A stretch of DNA of 64,000 nucleotides from Myxococcales bacterium UBA1660 (GCA_002320815.1 DCLA01000068.1:68740-132739), one strand, 5' to 3'. Positions 53,511 to 62,826 are shown, numbered from the stretch's first letter. The notes: generated from the letters alone by a model not told the origin. Made by a program: numbers and translations.

Positions 53511-54953
53511 ATGATGACCCCCGAGACCCCCCGAGCCGAGCGATTCGGAATCCAGCCGACCACCGCGCCGCTGAGCGACCACGAGGCGGACGCCCTGGAG
53601 GCGGCCACCGACTGCCTCGAGGTGATCGTGAAGTGGGGCGAGGAGCAGGTGCTCCAGGTGTCGCACGTCGATCTCGACGGCGCCTTCGTGGTGGGCGCCG
53701 AGGGCGAGGTGGACTTCCTCGCCGGGGCGGAGCTGCTGGGCACCGGTCGCCTCGCGCTCTTGGAGGGTGGACACCTGGCCGTCCCGACGGGCGCGGAGGT
53801 CGAGGTCCATCGCCATGGCGCGGTCGTCGAGGCCGCGCCGACCCTGGGCGCAGGCGAGACCTGCGTGGTCCGCAAAGGCGAGCTCACCTTCGTGGTGCGC
53901 CGGGTCCGCAAGGGCCGCGAGGTGAAGCGGCAGGCCCTGGCGGTGGAGCGGCAGCCCTTCTTCTACGTCGGCGGCGCCCTGGCCGTGGCGGGGCTCCTGC
54001 TCGCCATGATGGCCCTGATGCCTCCCCAGGGATCGGCGCTGGCGGTGGACTCCCTGGACCAGAACTCGCGGCTCATCTCCTACCTGATGGAGCCGCCGGC
54101 GGCCGAGGTCGTCGAGCTCCCCGACGCGACCGCCAGCGACGAGCCCGGTGGCGACGAGGGCCAGGCGGCGGCCGGGGACGAGGGTGAGATGGGCGACCGC
54201 GAGGCCCCCGAGGCGGATGCGTCCTACGCCGTGCGCGGACCGCGGGACAACCCCGACCCGCACCTGTCCCGGGAGCAGCTCCGGGAGCAGGCGACCACCG
54301 CCGGCATCCTGGGGACCATCAGCGCCTTCGTGGGCAGCATGGACTCGCCCACCTCGCCCTTCGGCCGGGACACCGCGCTGGGCACCGACACCGACTCCTT
54401 CCTGGGCAACCTGATGGGCGCCAACCCCGGCGCGGCGCACGGCTTCGGTGGCCTCGGGCTGCGCGGCACCGGCATCGGCGCGGGCGGCAACGGCGTGGGG
54501 ACGATCGGTGTCGGTCGGCTGGGCACCTTGGGCCATGGCTGCCGCGGCCAGCGCTGCTCCGAGGGGACCCGCTACGGCAGCGGCGTCGCCGACGAGATGG
54601 GCCGGCAGGGGCGCACTCCGCCGCGCATCGGGACCGGCAACGTGCAGAGCGTCGGCGCGCTCTCCAAGGAGGCCATCCGCCGGGTGGTGAACCGGCACCG
54701 CAACGAGGTGAAGTTCTGCTACGAGCAGGGGCTCCAGAGCCGCCCGGACCTGGCCGGTCGCGTCACCATGCGCTTCATGATCGCGCCCTCCGGCGCGGTG
54801 CAGGTCGCGACCGTGCAGGAGTCCAGCTTGGCCAACGCCGGCGTCGAGCAGTGCGTGACCCAGGCGGTGCGCCGGTGGTCCTTCCCCCAGCCCGAGGGCG
54901 GCGGGATGGTCATGGTCACCTACCCGTTCTCGATGACGCCCGCCGGCGGCTGA
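53511..54953 (+). CDS. AgmX/PglI C-terminal domain protein (envelope-spanning)
   Basis: 480 residues from the ATG at 53511, behind GGAGAGGAGAGA. A cytoplasmic N-terminal beta domain (about 30-140) is followed by one membrane helix (about 148-168), an acidic Glu/Gly linker, a Gly-rich repeat region (GFGGLGLRGTGIGAGGNGVG, about 300-340), and a C-terminal domain (about 385-478): SKEAIRRVVNRHRNEVKFCYEQGL...GVEQCVTQAVRRWSFPQPEGGGMVMVTYPF. This matches the AgmX/PglI C-terminal domain of myxobacterial motility proteins and resembles TonB C-termini. A role in energy or force transmission across the envelope is likely. Confidence 0.86.
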   Translation: MMTPETPRAERFGIQPTTAPLSDHEADALEAATDCLEVIVKWGEEQVLQVSHVDLDGAFVVGAEGEVDFLAGAELLGTGRLALLEGGHLAVPTGAEVEVHRHGAVVEAAPTLGAGETCVVRKGELTFVVRRVRKGREVKRQALAVERQPFFYVGGALAVAGLLLAMMALMPPQGSALAVDSLDQNSRLISYLMEPPAAEVVELPDATASDEPGGDEGQAAAGDEGEMGDREAPEADASYAVRGPRDNPDPHLSREQLREQATTAGILGTISAFVGSMDSPTSPFGRDTALGTDTDSFLGNLMGANPGAAHGFGGLGLRGTGIGAGGNGVGTIGVGRLGTLGHGCRGQRCSEGTRYGSGVADEMGRQGRTPPRIGTGNVQSVGALSKEAIRRVVNRHRNEVKFCYEQGLQSRPDLAGRVTMRFMIAPSGAVQVATVQESSLANAGVEQCVTQAVRRWSFPQPEGGGMVMVTYPFSMTPAGG

Positions 54954-54974
54954 CGAACGAGGATCCCGACCGTC

Positions 54975-55003
54975 GACGGGCGGCCCGCTGCGGGCCGCCC
55001 GTC
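54975..55003. terminator. 12-base perfect stem-loop between convergent genes
   Basis: GACGGGCGGCCC and GGGCCGCCCGTC flank a GCTGC loop, 22 bases after the AgmX-like stop and 29 before the convergent GMC oxidoreductase stop. No T-run follows; it may serve as a bidirectional terminator. Confidence 0.55.
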
Positions 55004-55031
55004 GGCGTTCCGTCGGGCCTCCGCGGAACGA

Positions 55032-56564
55032 TCAGTCGAAGGCGCCGTCGGCCAGCCACGCGCCGAAGCGTTCGCCGACCATCAGCGTGGGGAAGTTGGT
55101 GTTCGCGCTGGGGATGGTGGGGAAGAGACTGGCGTCGGCCACGTGGAGCCCTTCGGTGCCGCGGACCCGGCCCTGGGGATCGCAGGCGGCGTCGGGGCCG
55201 TCGCCCATGGGCACGGTGCCGGAGGGGTGGTAGCCGCTGCCGGTCATGCGGGGGATCCACTCGCGGAGGCGCGCGCGGCTGGTCATCGCGCGCTCGCGCG
55301 GGAGCATGAACGTCGCCAGGTCGCGCATGGGCTCCGAGGTGGCCAGGAGCCAGGCGAGCTCCATGGCTTCGCAGGCCATCTCCAGGTCGTCGGGGTCGAC
55401 CATGAGCTCGGAGTCGATGCGCGGGCGCGCACGGGGATCGGCCGACTCGAAGCGCAGCTGGCCGACGCCCCGGGGCTTCCCGACCGAGCACATCAGGCTG
55501 ACCATCTCGGTGTCGCCGACGGGGAAGGGCACGAAGGAGCCCGGCTGGAGTTGGAGGTCGCCCCGGTAGCCGCTGCGACGCGAGGAGAAGCGCAGGGTGG
55601 TCTGGATGAGGGCCCCGCCGGGGTTCGCGACGCCGCGACGGGCGATGAGCATCATGGCGCAGCCCGGGTGATCCAGGAGCCGGGCGCCGACGGCGGGGAC
55701 GTCGGCCACGACCGGGACCCCCAGGCGCTCGAGGTCGCGGCGGGGGCCGACGCCGGAGCGGAGCAGCAGGCCGGGCGTGTGGATCGCGCCGGCGCAGAGG
55801 AAGACCCGATCCGCCTCGACGAAGTGGACCGCGCCGGCGACCTCGACCTCCACGCCCACGGCGCGGCGCCCTTCGAAGAGCACTCGATGGACCAACGCGT
55901 CGGCGGCGAGGTGGAACGAGGCTCGCGCACGGGTGGCGGCGTCGAGGTAGCCGCGGGCCGCGCTCATCCGCTCGCCGTCGATCTTGTTCATCGCGTGCGG
56001 ACCGTGACCCTGGGTGTCCGGCGCGTTGTGATCCGGGCAGCGCTCGAAGGAGAGCTCGTCGCAGGCTTCGAGGAAGGCCCCCTGCCAGGGCGAGAGCTCG
56101 GCGAGCGTGTGGCGGCGGACCGGGATGGGGCCGGCGTCGCCGTGGTAGGGCGCGTCGCCGAAGTCGAGGTCCCGTTCGAGGCGGACGAAGGCCGGCAAGC
56201 AGCGCTCCCACGTCCACTCGGCCAGGCCCCACTCGTCGTAGTCGTAGGGATGACCGCGGAGCGCGATGCAGGTGTTCACCGCGCTCGAGCCGCCGACGAC
56301 GCGGCCGCGCGGGAAGGGGAAGATCGCGCCGCCGCGGGTGGGCAGGTGCCGGAGGCCCCAGTCGTGGGCGTCCATGCTGTTGCGGGTGCCGTCCCGCAGG
56401 TCCGCCGGGAGCGGTCGCTCGGGCGGCGTGTCGGGGCCCGCTTCCAGCAGCAGGACCTCGCGGCCGCTCGCGCTGGCCCGGGCCGCGATCACCGCGCCGG
56501 CCGATCCGGCGCCGACGACGAGGGTGTCCACGCGACGCGGCAGGGCCGCGGGGCGCGGGGTCAT
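55032..56564 (-). CDS. GMC-family FAD oxidoreductase (choline dehydrogenase-like)
   Basis: 510 residues. N-terminal FAD motif VDTLVVGAGSAGAVIAARAS (near residue 14), VVGGSSAVNTCIALRGHPYDYDEW, LCAGAIHTPGLLLRSGVGP (both GMC signatures), and C-terminal YHPSGTVPMGD with a catalytic His, then ANTNFPTLMVGERF. The enzyme oxidises an alcohol using FAD; the substrate may be choline, a sterol or a sugar alcohol. The stop of the upstream 91-residue lipoprotein gene is three bases before its start. Confidence 0.93.
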   Translation of the reverse strand: MTPRPAALPRRVDTLVVGAGSAGAVIAARASASGREVLLLEAGPDTPPERPLPADLRDGTRNSMDAHDWGLRHLPTRGGAIFPFPRGRVVGGSSAVNTCIALRGHPYDYDEWGLAEWTWERCLPAFVRLERDLDFGDAPYHGDAGPIPVRRHTLAELSPWQGAFLEACDELSFERCPDHNAPDTQGHGPHAMNKIDGERMSAARGYLDAATRARASFHLAADALVHRVLFEGRRAVGVEVEVAGAVHFVEADRVFLCAGAIHTPGLLLRSGVGPRRDLERLGVPVVADVPAVGARLLDHPGCAMMLIARRGVANPGGALIQTTLRFSSRRSGYRGDLQLQPGSFVPFPVGDTEMVSLMCSVGKPRGVGQLRFESADPRARPRIDSELMVDPDDLEMACEAMELAWLLATSEPMRDLATFMLPRERAMTSRARLREWIPRMTGSGYHPSGTVPMGDGPDAACDPQGRVRGTEGLHVADASLFPTIPSANTNFPTLMVGERFGAWLADGAFD

Positions 56565-56567
56565 GGC

Positions 56568-56843
56568 TCAGTCGCCTTCGGTCTCGGCGGCGTCGTCCGC
56601 GTCCCCGGAGCCGTCCATCTCCAGGTCCTCGTCGGAGAGACCGTCGTCCCACTCCTCGTCCTCTTCCTCGACGGGCTCCTCGTCTTCCCAGGCGTCGCCG
56701 CCGCCCACGTACTGCGAGAGCCCGGGGCGCTCGGCCACCGGCGGCTGGGGCGGGAAGGGATAGTCCGGCACGGGGGTGTCTTCGCCGCAGCCGAAGGAGA
56801 GCACCAGGATGGAGACGGTGAGCAGAGCGCGCATCGGGCGCAT
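56568..56843 (-). CDS. Small acidic lipoprotein
   Basis: 91 residues, ATG at 56843 or 56834. Signal peptide with lipobox (SFGC), a Pro-rich segment (VPDYPFPPQPPVAERPG) and a very acidic C-terminus (EDEEPVEEEDEEWDDGLSDEDLEMDGSGD). Three bases from the GMC oxidoreductase gene and same strand, so cotranscribed. The poly-acidic tail could bind cations. No family. Confidence 0.72.
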   Translation of the reverse strand: MRPMRALLTVSILVLSFGCGEDTPVPDYPFPPQPPVAERPGLSQYVGGGDAWEDEEPVEEEDEEWDDGLSDEDLEMDGSGDADDAAETEGD

Positions 56844-56981
56844 GAAGCCACGGCTGCCCGGGCCGGCGCAAGCGGGTCTCTCGCACGGTGCCCCACGAGG
56901 GGGGCCGAGACCCGGGTCCTCACGGCGTTCGTTGCCGTCGCCGCGGCCCTCTGGCACACCGTAGAGGTGTTGGCTCGCTGG

Positions 56982-58214
56982 ATGCGCATGGGGTTCGCGC
57001 TGGCCTTGCTCGCGGGATGCGAGCTCGCCGAGGTGGGCGCGGTGGATCTCGCCGACGCCGCGGTGGCGGCGCCGACCGACGCGCAGGGGGCCGCGGACGA
57101 CTCGGTGCCCGACGCGCCGCCGGAGGACCTCGAAGGCTTCGTGGCCTGGCACATGGAGCAGGGCGGCATCCCCGGGCTGGCCGTGGGGATGGTGGTCGAC
57201 GGCGAGGTGGCGTTCACCGGGACCTGGGGGTGGGCCGATATCGAGGCCGAGCGCCCGGTCGCCGAGGACACCGCCTTCGCCGTGGCGTCGATCTCCAAGC
57301 TCTTCACCGGGGTCCCGCTGATGCGCCTGGCCGAGGAGGGGCGCCTGGACCTCGACGCGGCCACCGAGGACGCCTTCGGGTTCCGGCTGGTCCACCCCGC
57401 CCACCCGGAGTCGCCGATCACCACGCGGCAGCTCCTCACGCACAGCAGCGGGTTGGTCGACGACTGGCTGGCGCTGGGTCAGACCACCTACGAAGGCGAG
57501 CCGCCCCTCGACCTCGGTGAGTTCGCGCGGGCCTACGCGCAACCGGGGGGCGAATTCTACGGCGACGACCACTTCGGGGGCGCCCCGGGGACCGACTGGG
57601 AGTACTGCAACGCCGGCTTCGCCATCGCGGGGCACCTGGCCGAGCTCGGCTGGGACGAGGACTTCCGCGCCCTGACTCGGCGGCAGATCTTCGAGCCCCT
57701 CGGCCTGGAGGACACCGGGTGGTTCTACGCCGACGTGGACCCCGAGAAGCGAGCCACGCTCTATGGGTACAGCGCCCGGCCCCCGAGCTACGCGGCCTCG
57801 GATCCGGTGAACTTCGCCCACTACCCGGCGGGCGGGCTCCGGAGCAGCGTCCGCGATCTGCTCCGCTACGCCCGCGCCTGGCTCGCCGGCGGGGAGCTCG
57901 ACGGCCGACGCTTCCTGGAGGCGGACACGGTGCGGGGGATGTTGGTCCAGCAGGTCCCCGAGCTGAACTCCCGCCAGGCCCTCGTGCTCCGCTACGACGT
58001 CCTGGGAGGTCGCACCTACATCGGGCACAGCGGCGCCGGCATCGGGGGCAGCGCCAACTTCTTGATGGACCCCGGGGCCCACGCCGCGCTGATCGTCCTG
58101 ACCAACAGCGACGCCTACGTGCGGGCCCGCTTCGGCCTCACCTCGGGCCGGGAGGCCCTCGACGCGATCCTCGAGCGCTTCGAGGCCGATCTGCGCGCGC
58201 GCATCGAGGGCTGA
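56982..58214 (+). CDS. Serine hydrolase of the beta-lactamase/esterase class C family
   Basis: 410 residues from the ATG at 56982; GTG 56967 and ATG 56988 are alternatives. Lipobox ALLAGC suggests a membrane-anchored protein. Motif 1 SISK (Ser-x-x-Lys with nucleophile Ser), motif 2 YCN (Tyr-x-Asn), motif 3 HSGAG (His-x-Gly). Together these are the beta-lactamase/EstB-type fold used in peptidase or esterase reactions. Target might be peptidoglycan or an ester. Divergent from the acidic lipoprotein gene. Confidence 0.9.
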   Translation: MRMGFALALLAGCELAEVGAVDLADAAVAAPTDAQGAADDSVPDAPPEDLEGFVAWHMEQGGIPGLAVGMVVDGEVAFTGTWGWADIEAERPVAEDTAFAVASISKLFTGVPLMRLAEEGRLDLDAATEDAFGFRLVHPAHPESPITTRQLLTHSSGLVDDWLALGQTTYEGEPPLDLGEFARAYAQPGGEFYGDDHFGGAPGTDWEYCNAGFAIAGHLAELGWDEDFRALTRRQIFEPLGLEDTGWFYADVDPEKRATLYGYSARPPSYAASDPVNFAHYPAGGLRSSVRDLLRYARAWLAGGELDGRRFLEADTVRGMLVQQVPELNSRQALVLRYDVLGGRTYIGHSGAGIGGSANFLMDPGAHAALIVLTNSDAYVRARFGLTSGREALDAILERFEADLRARIEG

Positions 58215-58273
58215 GCGCCGAGGCGCGCCCGGCGGGGGGTAGCGGACCGAAAGCTCTGCCCTAGACACCGGGC

Positions 58274-58738
58274 ATGAACGCTCTCGAATGGTCCCAGGAG
58301 ACCTACGCTCGCCTCGACAGCCTCGACGCCGCGGCCTTCGCCGAGCGGCTCACCGACGATGTCCGGGTCCGCTTCGGCAACGCGCCCCCCGTGCACGGCA
58401 AGCACGCGGCCCGCGACGGCTTCGCCGAGCTCTTCGGCGCCATCGGCTCGGTGACCCACCGACCCACCCGGGTCTGGTCGGAGGAGGAGTTCATCGGGGT
58501 CCTCGTGAACGCCCAGTTCACCCGGGCGGACGGCACGGCCATGAACCTCCCCATGTTCCACGCCTGGCGACTCCGCGGCGACGAGGCCTCCAGCCTGCAG
58601 ATCGTCGGCGACATCGCGCCCCTCTTCGACGGTGGCGCGGTCCCCAGCCTCTGCGCGGGGACCTCCATCGACGTGGTCCACGAGGCGGGCTTGGAGTCCT
58701 TCCCGGCCAGCGACCCGCCGAGCTGGACCCCCGGCTGA
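58274..58738 (+). CDS. NTF2-like (SnoaL/ketosteroid isomerase-type) protein with a C-terminal FPASDPPSW motif
   Basis: 154 residues. N-terminal half matches the NTF2 fold (YARLDSLDAAAFAERLTDDVRVRFGNAPPVHGKHAARDGF, LVNAQFTRADG, FHAWRLRG). The last 18 residues, ESFPASDPPSWTPG, form a short motif I recall at the C-terminus of many unrelated bacterial proteins; I know no function for it. It precedes the ligase gene by 46 bases on the same strand. Confidence 0.82.
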   Translation: MNALEWSQETYARLDSLDAAAFAERLTDDVRVRFGNAPPVHGKHAARDGFAELFGAIGSVTHRPTRVWSEEEFIGVLVNAQFTRADGTAMNLPMFHAWRLRGDEASSLQIVGDIAPLFDGGAVPSLCAGTSIDVVHEAGLESFPASDPPSWTPG

Positions 58739-58784
58739 GTCACCCTGGACGGGCCGGGCCCCGACGGGTGTATGCTCGCCGGCC

Positions 58785-60161
58785 ATGGGCCAACAGCAGT
58801 GGGACGCGGACAGCCTCCGCAAGGACTTCGAGAAGCGGGGCATCCGCCACGTCAAGGTCGGCGGCACCGACGTCGACGGCGTGCTCCGCGGCAAGCTGAT
58901 CACGCCGGAGAAGGCCTTCTCGGCGCTCGAGGGCGGCTTCGGATTCTGCGACGTCATCTTCGGCTGGGACATCGCCGACCAGCTCTACGACAACGCCAAG
59001 GTCACCGGCTGGGACAGCGGCTACCCGGACGCTCTGGCGAAGATCGACGCCAGCACCTACCGGGTCGATCCCCACGAGCCCGACACCGCCCACTTCCTGG
59101 TCGACTTCTTCACGCCCGAAGGCAAGCCGCACCCCGCGTGTCCGCGCAACCTGCTGAAGCGGGTCGCGGCCCGCGCGGAGAGCAGCGGCTACCACGCGGT
59201 CTTCGCGTGCGAGCTGGAGATGTGGATCTTCAAGGAGTCGCCCGAGTCGCTCCGGGAGAAGCGCTATGGGGGGCTCACGCCGCTCAGCCCGGGGATGTTC
59301 GGCTACTCCTGGCTCCGCGAAGGCCAGTTCAAGGAGCTGGTCCACGACGTCCTCGACACGATGCGGGCCTACGACATCGAGATCGAGGGCTTCCACACCG
59401 AGACCGGCCCCGGCGTGTGGGAAGCCGCGATCCTCTACGACGACATCGTCCGGGCCGCCGACAAGGCGGTGCTCTTCAAGACGATGATGAAGCAGATCTG
59501 CCACCGCCACGGCCTGGCGGTGACCTTCATGGCCAAGTGGAACGCGGACCTGCCGGGCAGCAGCGGGCACATCCACCAGAGCCTCTGGGACTCGGAGAAG
59601 AAGACCAACCTCTTCGCCGACCCCAAGGCCGCGGACAAGCTCAGCGACAAGGCGCGCCAGTACGTGGCCGGGCTCTACCGGACGGCGCCGGACCTCACCG
59701 CGCTCTACTCGCCCTTCGTGAACACCTACCGGCGCTACGTGCCCGGGGTCTGGGCGCCGCTCACCGCGAGCTGGGGCCTGGAGAACCGCACCTGCGGGAT
59801 CCGCGTCATCAACGGTCCGGGGTCCAAGGCGACCCGCATCGAGCTCCGGCAGACGGCCGCCGACGTGAACGCCTACGTGGCCATGGCGGCGGCCCTCGGG
59901 GCCGGGCTCCACGGCATCGAGGAGGCCCTGCCGCTCCCGCCCGAGACCAAGGGCGACGCCACGGCGCGCGACGCCGCCGGCGAGCCCCTGCCGCGCACCC
60001 TGGACCAGGCGACCCAGCGTCTCGCGGAGAGCGAAGTGGCCCGCACGATCCTCGGCAAGGACTTCGTCGACCACTACGTCCGCCGCTGCGACTGGGAGGT
60101 CCGCCAGGCCCGCCGGGCGGTGACCGATTGGGAGCTCGCCCGCTACTTCGAGTCCGTCTGA
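58785..60161 (+). CDS. Glutamine-synthetase-like ligase (gamma-glutamylamide or related)
   Basis: 458 residues from the ATG at 58785. GS active-site residues: ELEMWIF, FHTETGPGVWE (the EVxxGQxE position), GSSGHIHQSLWD (ammonia/ATP loop), RIELRQTAADVNAYVAMAAALGAGLHGI. The N-terminal GTDVDGVLRGKLI and GFCDVIFGWDIADQLYDN place it among GS family proteins acting on amines rather than true GlnA. It probably joins glutamate or another acid to an amine at the expense of ATP. Start of a four-gene run (ligase, acyltransferase, GpsA-like, alcohol dehydrogenase). Confidence 0.88.
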   Translation: MGQQQWDADSLRKDFEKRGIRHVKVGGTDVDGVLRGKLITPEKAFSALEGGFGFCDVIFGWDIADQLYDNAKVTGWDSGYPDALAKIDASTYRVDPHEPDTAHFLVDFFTPEGKPHPACPRNLLKRVAARAESSGYHAVFACELEMWIFKESPESLREKRYGGLTPLSPGMFGYSWLREGQFKELVHDVLDTMRAYDIEIEGFHTETGPGVWEAAILYDDIVRAADKAVLFKTMMKQICHRHGLAVTFMAKWNADLPGSSGHIHQSLWDSEKKTNLFADPKAADKLSDKARQYVAGLYRTAPDLTALYSPFVNTYRRYVPGVWAPLTASWGLENRTCGIRVINGPGSKATRIELRQTAADVNAYVAMAAALGAGLHGIEEALPLPPETKGDATARDAAGEPLPRTLDQATQRLAESEVARTILGKDFVDHYVRRCDWEVRQARRAVTDWELARYFESV

Positions 60162-60162
60162 G

Positions 60163-61872
60163 ATGCGCGTCCCCAAAGCCATTCGCCACTTCGTCGAGCG
60201 CCCGCGGCTCCCGCGCCTCGACTCCTACGTTCCCGCCGCCTCGGACCCGCCGATCTTCTGGTTCAACGGCGAACGCGAGGACATCGTCGACGAGGTCGCC
60301 GACCGGCTGACCGAGGCCCACGGGGTCAGCGTGGGCTCCCTCGAGCTGGCCTTGAACGACGCCGCCATGCGCGAGATGCGCCGGCTCGAGCGCCAGCACG
60401 ACGAAGAGGCCCGCCGGGACCTCGGCGGCTGGCGCGCCCTCTCGCGCAACATCGGCAAGATGAGCGAGCGGGAGCAGAAGCAGGAGCTCCGCCGGGTCAC
60501 CCGCCGCTTCGCCCACGACGTGGCCGGCAACTTCGACCCGCGGGTCTACCGGATGGCCATCCGCGCCGTGCCCAAGCTCTTGGCCACGCTGATGCAGCCC
60601 TCGCAGATGCCCCGCGCGCTGACCTCGGGGGAGGGCGTCCTCGGGCGCCTGCTGAAGGTGGAGGGCCACGCCGAGCACCTGGCGCGCCTCGAGAAGCTGG
60701 GCACCGTGGTCTACGTGCCCACCCACTCGTCCAACCTGGACTCGATCGTGCTCGGGCGCGCGCTGGAGTCGGTGGGGCTCTCGCCGGTGGTCTATGGCGC
60801 CGGCAAGAACCTCTTCACCAACCCCATCATCTCCTTCTTCATGCACAACCTCGGCGCCTACCGCGTCGACCGGCGGATCGGCGCCGCGCTCTACAAGGAC
60901 GTGCTGAAGACCTACTCGCAGGTGATCATCGAGCGCGGCTACCACTCGCTCTTCTTCCCCGGCGGGACCCGGAGTCGCTCCAACATCATCGAGAGCCGCC
61001 TGAAGCTCGGCTTGATGGGCAGCGCGGTGTCCGCCTTCGCCGCCAACCAGGCCCGCGGCGTCGCGCGGAAGGTCTTCTTCGTACCCACCACCATCAACTA
61101 CGCCCTGGTCCTCGAGGCCGAGACGCTGGTGGAGGACTGGCTCAAGGAAGAGGGCCAGGCGCGCTACATCATCGAGGACGACGAGTTCTCCCAACTGGAC
61201 CGCTGGGTGGCCTTCCTCCGCAAGGTCCTCGGGATGCAGGCGGCGTGCGTGGTGCGCTTCGGCGCGCCGGTGGACCCCTTCGGCAACCCGGTCGACGAAG
61301 AGGGCTGCTCGGTCGCTCCCGGAGGGCAGACCATCGACCCGGCGTCGTACGTGCGCTGGCGCGGCAAGGCGACCCTCGATGACGAGCGGGACGCCGCCTA
61401 CACCCAGGACCTCGGCGAGGTCCTGGTGCGTCGCTACCGCCACGAGACCGTGGTCATGTCCACGGCGCTGGTGGCCCACGTGCTCTGGCGCCGGATCGTG
61501 AGCCAGTCCCCCGGCGCCGACCTCTTCTCCCGGCTGCGCATGCGTGGCGAGGTCTCCATGGAGCGCAGCGAGCTGGAGCGGGAGGTCGGCGAGCTCCGGG
61601 ATCGCCTCGGGCGACTCCAGGACGCCGGCAAGGTGCGCGTGAACGATTGGCTGGCCGACGCCGAGCCTAGCCGCATCATCGACCGCGCGCTGCGGGTCTG
61701 GAACGGCTACCACACGCGCATGGCCGCCAAGGACGTGGGCGACCAGGTCATCGCCGAGGACCCCACGCTCCTCCTCTACTACCAGAACCGGTTGGTGCCC
61801 TTCGCGACCCGGGTCGCGGGGGAACACGAGGTCGCCGCCCGCGAGATCGCGCGGATGGGAGTGGTCCGATGA
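60163..61872 (+). CDS. Glycerol-3-phosphate acyltransferase-like protein (PlsB-type)
   Basis: 569 residues. Acyltransferase motif I is HSSNLD (His188, Asp193, the HX4D pair). The later FFPGGTRSRSN supplies the FPEGTRS-like motif (Glu to Gly). An acyl-CoA/ACP binding block (VPTTINYALVLEAETL) follows. Size and order fit PlsB-like GPAT proteins but with a variant EGTR motif. It would put the first acyl chain on glycerol phosphate or a similar polyol. Starts one base after the ligase stop. Confidence 0.85.
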   Translation: MRVPKAIRHFVERPRLPRLDSYVPAASDPPIFWFNGEREDIVDEVADRLTEAHGVSVGSLELALNDAAMREMRRLERQHDEEARRDLGGWRALSRNIGKMSEREQKQELRRVTRRFAHDVAGNFDPRVYRMAIRAVPKLLATLMQPSQMPRALTSGEGVLGRLLKVEGHAEHLARLEKLGTVVYVPTHSSNLDSIVLGRALESVGLSPVVYGAGKNLFTNPIISFFMHNLGAYRVDRRIGAALYKDVLKTYSQVIIERGYHSLFFPGGTRSRSNIIESRLKLGLMGSAVSAFAANQARGVARKVFFVPTTINYALVLEAETLVEDWLKEEGQARYIIEDDEFSQLDRWVAFLRKVLGMQAACVVRFGAPVDPFGNPVDEEGCSVAPGGQTIDPASYVRWRGKATLDDERDAAYTQDLGEVLVRRYRHETVVMSTALVAHVLWRRIVSQSPGADLFSRLRMRGEVSMERSELEREVGELRDRLGRLQDAGKVRVNDWLADAEPSRIIDRALRVWNGYHTRMAAKDVGDQVIAEDPTLLLYYQNRLVPFATRVAGEHEVAAREIARMGVVR

Positions 61873-62816
61873 GCGCCGAGGAGAAACTGCCGCCGATCGG
61901 CATCGTGGGCGGCGGTGGCTTCGGCCGCTCGCTGGCTCAGGCCATCGTGCGCAACGGGCGTCGCGCGCTCCTCTGGAGTCGCCGGGCCCACACCGTCGAT
62001 GGCGCCGAGAGCACGGACGACTTCGCCGCCCTGCGCGCCTGCCAGCTCATCTTCCTCGCGGTGCCCTCGCCCTACGTGCGCGAGACCGCCGACGAGCTCG
62101 GGCGCCACCTCGATGGCGAGCACCTCCTGGTCCACGTGAGCCGCGGGCTCATCGGCGACGATCTTCTCACGCTGAGCCGGGTGCTCCGGCGGCGCACGCC
62201 CGCGCGTCGCATCGGCGTGCTGGCCGGTCCGCTGGACGCCGAGTCCCTCGCCCAGGGCTCGCCCACCGGCGCGGTGGTCGGCTCGCGTTTTCCCGAGATC
62301 ACCGAGGCGGTCCGGGAAGCCATCGGCTCCGACACGCTGCGCATTTACGAGAGCCGGGACGTCCTCGGGGTCGAGATCGCCGCGGCCGTGGTGGGCTACC
62401 TCGCGCTCGCCGTGGGCGTCGGCCGCGAGATCGGCGTGCCCCCGACGACCGTCGCCATCGTGCTCAACCGCGGCATGACCGAGGTCGCCCGGTGGGCCCC
62501 GTCGCTGGGCGCGGATCCGCGCACCCTCTTCGGCATGGCGGGGCAGGGCGACCTGCTCGCGGTGGCCGGCGGCGACGACCGCCCCGAGGTCCGCCTCGGC
62601 CGCGCGCTGGCCACCGGCGCGCCCCTCGCGGAGGCCGGCGAGCTCGCCGGCGCGCACATCGAGGGCGTCACCATCGCCCGCCGAGTGGACACCCACGCAC
62701 GGAAGATCGGTGTACGCACCCCGATTGCGGGTATGATCGCCGACGTGGTGGAGGGGAACCTCGATCCTCGCCGCGCCATGGCGGCTCTCATGGCGCGCGC
62801 GGTCGGGAAGGAGTAA
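61869..62816 (+). CDS. GpsA-like protein (glycerol-3-phosphate dehydrogenase fold) lacking catalytic lysines
   Basis: 315 residues; start overlaps the acyltransferase stop. NAD-binding GIVGGGGFG (11-19), AGPLDAESLAQG (SGPSFAxE-like), HVSRGL where the catalytic Lys is Arg92, and GVEIAAAVVGY where the GALKN motif has lost its Lys (Val175) and Asn (Gly176). The remaining fold marks (LNRGMTEVARW, AGQGDLL) are kept. With both lysines gone, it should not reduce dihydroxyacetone phosphate in the usual way; perhaps it binds NAD(P)H for another reaction or regulates. It is encoded within the lipid operon. Confidence 0.85.
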   Translation: MSAEEKLPPIGIVGGGGFGRSLAQAIVRNGRRALLWSRRAHTVDGAESTDDFAALRACQLIFLAVPSPYVRETADELGRHLDGEHLLVHVSRGLIGDDLLTLSRVLRRRTPARRIGVLAGPLDAESLAQGSPTGAVVGSRFPEITEAVREAIGSDTLRIYESRDVLGVEIAAAVVGYLALAVGVGREIGVPPTTVAIVLNRGMTEVARWAPSLGADPRTLFGMAGQGDLLAVAGGDDRPEVRLGRALATGAPLAEAGELAGAHIEGVTIARRVDTHARKIGVRTPIAGMIADVVEGNLDPRRAMAALMARAVGKE

Positions 62817-62826
62817 GAAAAACGCG

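Noticed and set aside
53232..53511. Auto-regulatory ECF promoter for the sigma gene
   Set aside because: No GTTCC (minus-strand GGAAC) at suitable distance on the sigma side of the gap; only the plus-strand elements were seen.
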